Source of the DNA: JAYEPK01 sp048569615
GTDB taxonomy: Archaea > Thermoplasmatota > Penumbrarchaeia > Penumbrarchaeales > Penumbrarchaeaceae
Direction of reading: 5' to 3'
Assembly (NCBI GenBank): GCA_048569615.1
Contig: JBLIRK010000018.1
Coordinates: forward strand, 1-53,716
Length of the DNA stretch: 53,716 nt
Below the pieces are notes generated by a model that did no database searches, had not been told where the DNA came from, and was given only the letters and a program-made list of their open reading frames with translations. This document shows positions 52,901-53,716 of this stretch, one piece after another. Positions within the stretch are counted from its first letter, which is position 1. Every line of letters starts with the position of its first letter. A program made the position numbers and the translations under genes.

Positions 52901-53716
52901 CAGGTGTCTCCTCCGTTCTTCGATTCGGATACGAAGATGTTCGGATTCGGTTTTCCAAGCGTGTAGTCATACCATGCGGCGGCCAATGTCCCGTCGGGTC
53001 CGAGTCCCAGATCGGGGGCCGAATGCCATGCCTCGGGAGTTGATGTATTGATGATCAAGTTGTTCTTGCCGGAAACGGACCATGTCGCTCCGTGGTCCAG
53101 GGACCTGGTGAACTTCACTGAAGGCCGGTCCCTGTCTATGTCCTGGTTGTCGGCACCGCCGGCATCGGTGGAGAAGTCCCACCAAGCCACATATACACCG
53201 CTTGTATCGGCTTCCAGCTGGGGCAGATAGGATTGGTAATCGTAGGGGATCGTCGTGGCGATCCTCTGGGGTGTGCTGAATGTGAGGGAGGGATATCCCG
53301 AAAGGGAAGATGTGGGAGCCCTGCTCATCCAGCTGACCTCCCTGTATGTGTTTATATCATTCCAAGCTACAAAGACGTACTGGCCGTCGGCAGCCACGGA
53401 AGAGTACTTGTGGTCATAATCCACTTTTTGGGGAGAAGCGTGGTTGGGCAGAACATGGATACTCGACCAGGTCGATCCTAGATTGGTCGAATATGCAAGG
53501 TTTATCCTATCATCCTGGTCCGTGTTTGTCCATGTAACGAAGAGGTTCCCCAGGGGATCGAAGGCGATGGCGGGGTCCTTGATGTCGTCGTTGGGGAAGC
53601 CCGCTCCGAGAGGGGTTACGTAGTTGACCGCGCCCCAGGATGCGCCCCCGTCGGTGGAGACCCTTACGACGATGACCCACTCCACCAGGTTGGGGAGCGC
53701 CCTCTGTGTCGAATCC
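49951..53716 (-). CDS. BNR-repeat surface protein, 5' end outside window
   Basis: The frame is open to the end of the window with no stop, so the true start lies beyond 53716 and about 1254 residues are visible. The first part has BNR/Asp-box motifs of sialidase-like propellers (STDGGASWG, STNLGSTWS, SLDHGATWS, KNGGDTWS). A fibronectin type III-like domain and several cadherin/PKD-like domains with NDxP junctions follow. Then come calcium-type repeats (DDDNDNDGMPDKRE, DYDGDGYTNVEE), an Asp-rich segment, and one membrane helix (about 50640-50730). The cytoplasmic tail of about 230 residues has a Glu-rich coiled coil and a Pro/Gln-rich end. No catalytic sialidase residues were identified, so binding rather than hydrolysis is assumed. 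Confidence 0.85.
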   Translation of the reverse strand, partial: DSTQRALPNLVEWVIVVRVSTDGGASWGAVNYVTPLGAGFPNDDIKDPAIAFDPLGNLFVTWTNTDQDDRINLAYSTNLGSTWSSIHVLPNHASPQKVDYDHKYSSVAADGQYVFVAWNDINTYREVSWMSRAPTSSLSGYPSLTFSTPQRIATTIPYDYQSYLPQLEADTSGVYVAWWDFSTDAGGADNQDIDRDRPSVKFTRSLDHGATWSVSGKNNLIINTSTPEAWHSAPDLGLGPDGTLAAAWYDYTLGKPNPNIFVSESKNGGDTWSAPARANDHYPEIYRENPVVAVDSGGDVHVIWKYRENPTADYDILHSRSEANSPPEKIDDLKVLLVDERIGIVGWTPIREPDFKSYKTYIGTAQNFTLSDTAWPDGPLYNTSNKQLMQQESFKNNIKPDTQYWAKVVVEDQSGLISISNEVTFRTRPVNKPPEFVKDIPRIYMLEDISLVPALNLSSWVENGWITDDWYNGHRKLEFDVECTSSPEPNLTAQVRTVGIDPIYSYLDIFTSKQNWFGTETFILSVTDSGKDGAVGNQDDETGFSNEFTVQVNSTNDIPTWARFQDLTNGWQTPIPSQATELVLNARDIGCLERSEYRFAITANDIDGDFLQFNVDQENKNRVVITVDPQDPQHKSQFKFVPTNDDVPVTSITIYADDEKGGVKNLTITIPVENVNDAPFYTIVDGAQVLPSGDTVQFEVDEYGPNSTLKFLVEADDIDFGDDLLLRSGSERPTIERTGDFNWTVTVSATKEDAVEGKIQFILELLDKQKTDLSTLVVIINVINIPDRPEWIKGKEKMTIRYIHDETDEFEWNWQSKEPAPEWNEDIRFEGFAEDPDADELLYTWRFTNENSQESFTRTGKAVDVKFLPSDGNLSRVQTEKMQINLTVSDGDDLTLDIYFYRELWIVSDDDNDNDGMPDKREMYFFGSLDQEPDYDYDGDGYTNVEEIGFGIPRFDSEISGEYSINRYEMDPTNTKVVPGSVYIPPDDDDAGSDDAILPLWLLLLIIIAGVFLSAIVGGIIVVLRIQKKKEEEEEADIEKRVAEMDRRQKELEGMYGKALKVGEAFGPDQSTLSDLTLDLGGQIYHEEGSQALVKGGKIQDREKEEKKSTGPAWESAGTGPAFEESAPGLTFGESMEVEAMEIDPDVTEIEAPNVDEEALGASMDDLMTAADDFDEEAVKDAGGKVLIGALPMEEQVRQMQGQQGSGGPRLPPPGQEPPEPGTPPMQRPPQVAGQPPQQGLPPARPLRRPQDEK

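Noticed and set aside
1..53716. CRISPR arrays, tRNA and rRNA genes
   Set aside because: No regularly spaced direct repeats were seen, and no cloverleaf or conserved rRNA segment was recognised, though a tRNA with an intron could be missed by eye.

Overview
The window looks like part of an archaeal chromosome, most likely Thermoplasmatota; that placement is inferred from gene style, not from a marker gene. Many genes have an AT-rich TATA-like box about 25-30 bases before the start codon and little or no leader, as in archaea. Very large proteins with a signal peptide, Ig-like or propeller ectodomain, one C-terminal membrane helix and a cytoplasmic tail dominate. No tRNA, rRNA, insertion sequence, integrase or CRISPR array was seen.

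Layout. 1-12.5 kb (+): two small membrane proteins, then three giant surface proteins: an SBBP beta-propeller protein, a CBM9-like/cadherin-like protein translationally coupled to it, and a receptor-like Ser/Thr kinase with the kinase domain at the cytoplasmic C-terminus. 12.5-14.6 kb: a class II Fic protein between two copies of a 38-bp palindromic element, a small zinc-ribbon protein and a DUF302 protein. 14.6-23.7 kb (-): a second SBBP protein and a beta-helix surface protein ending in a cytoplasmic J domain. 23.7-27.9 kb (-): an operon of an HD hydrolase, a fused aconitase-family dehydratase and a split LeuC/LeuD-type dehydratase. 28-31.5 kb (+): a membrane-anchored M14 carboxypeptidase and ribulose-phosphate epimerase. 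31.4-34.9 kb (-): two exported proteins that look like diverged paralogues. 35.0-36.7 kb (+): thioredoxin reductase and a FAH-fold protein lacking the usual catalytic residues.

36.65-37.94 kb has no convincing gene but is the most unusual part. It holds a small hairpin RNA candidate with an intrinsic terminator, then a stretch of about 920 bases packed with perfect hairpins, several capped by UUCG or GNRA tetraloops. That stretch starts just after a TATA box and ends in a 12-bp GC-rich hairpin followed by a short T run. I read it as a large, ornate non-coding RNA that I cannot assign to a known family.

37.9-53.7 kb: a class I aminotransferase (+), a gingipain-like C25 peptidase (-), a zinc ribbon-PUA-PAPS reductase-ferredoxin protein (-), a TerB-like protein (+), an MscS channel with an exported N-terminal part (-), an operon of UbiX, a YprB-like exonuclease and a membrane-anchored protein (-), and a BNR-repeat surface protein (-) whose 5' end lies outside the window.

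The surface proteins share Ig-like repeats and Asp-rich segments just before the C-terminal helix. The kinase and J-domain tails suggest that some of these ectodomains report to, or recruit, cytoplasmic machinery; this is inference.
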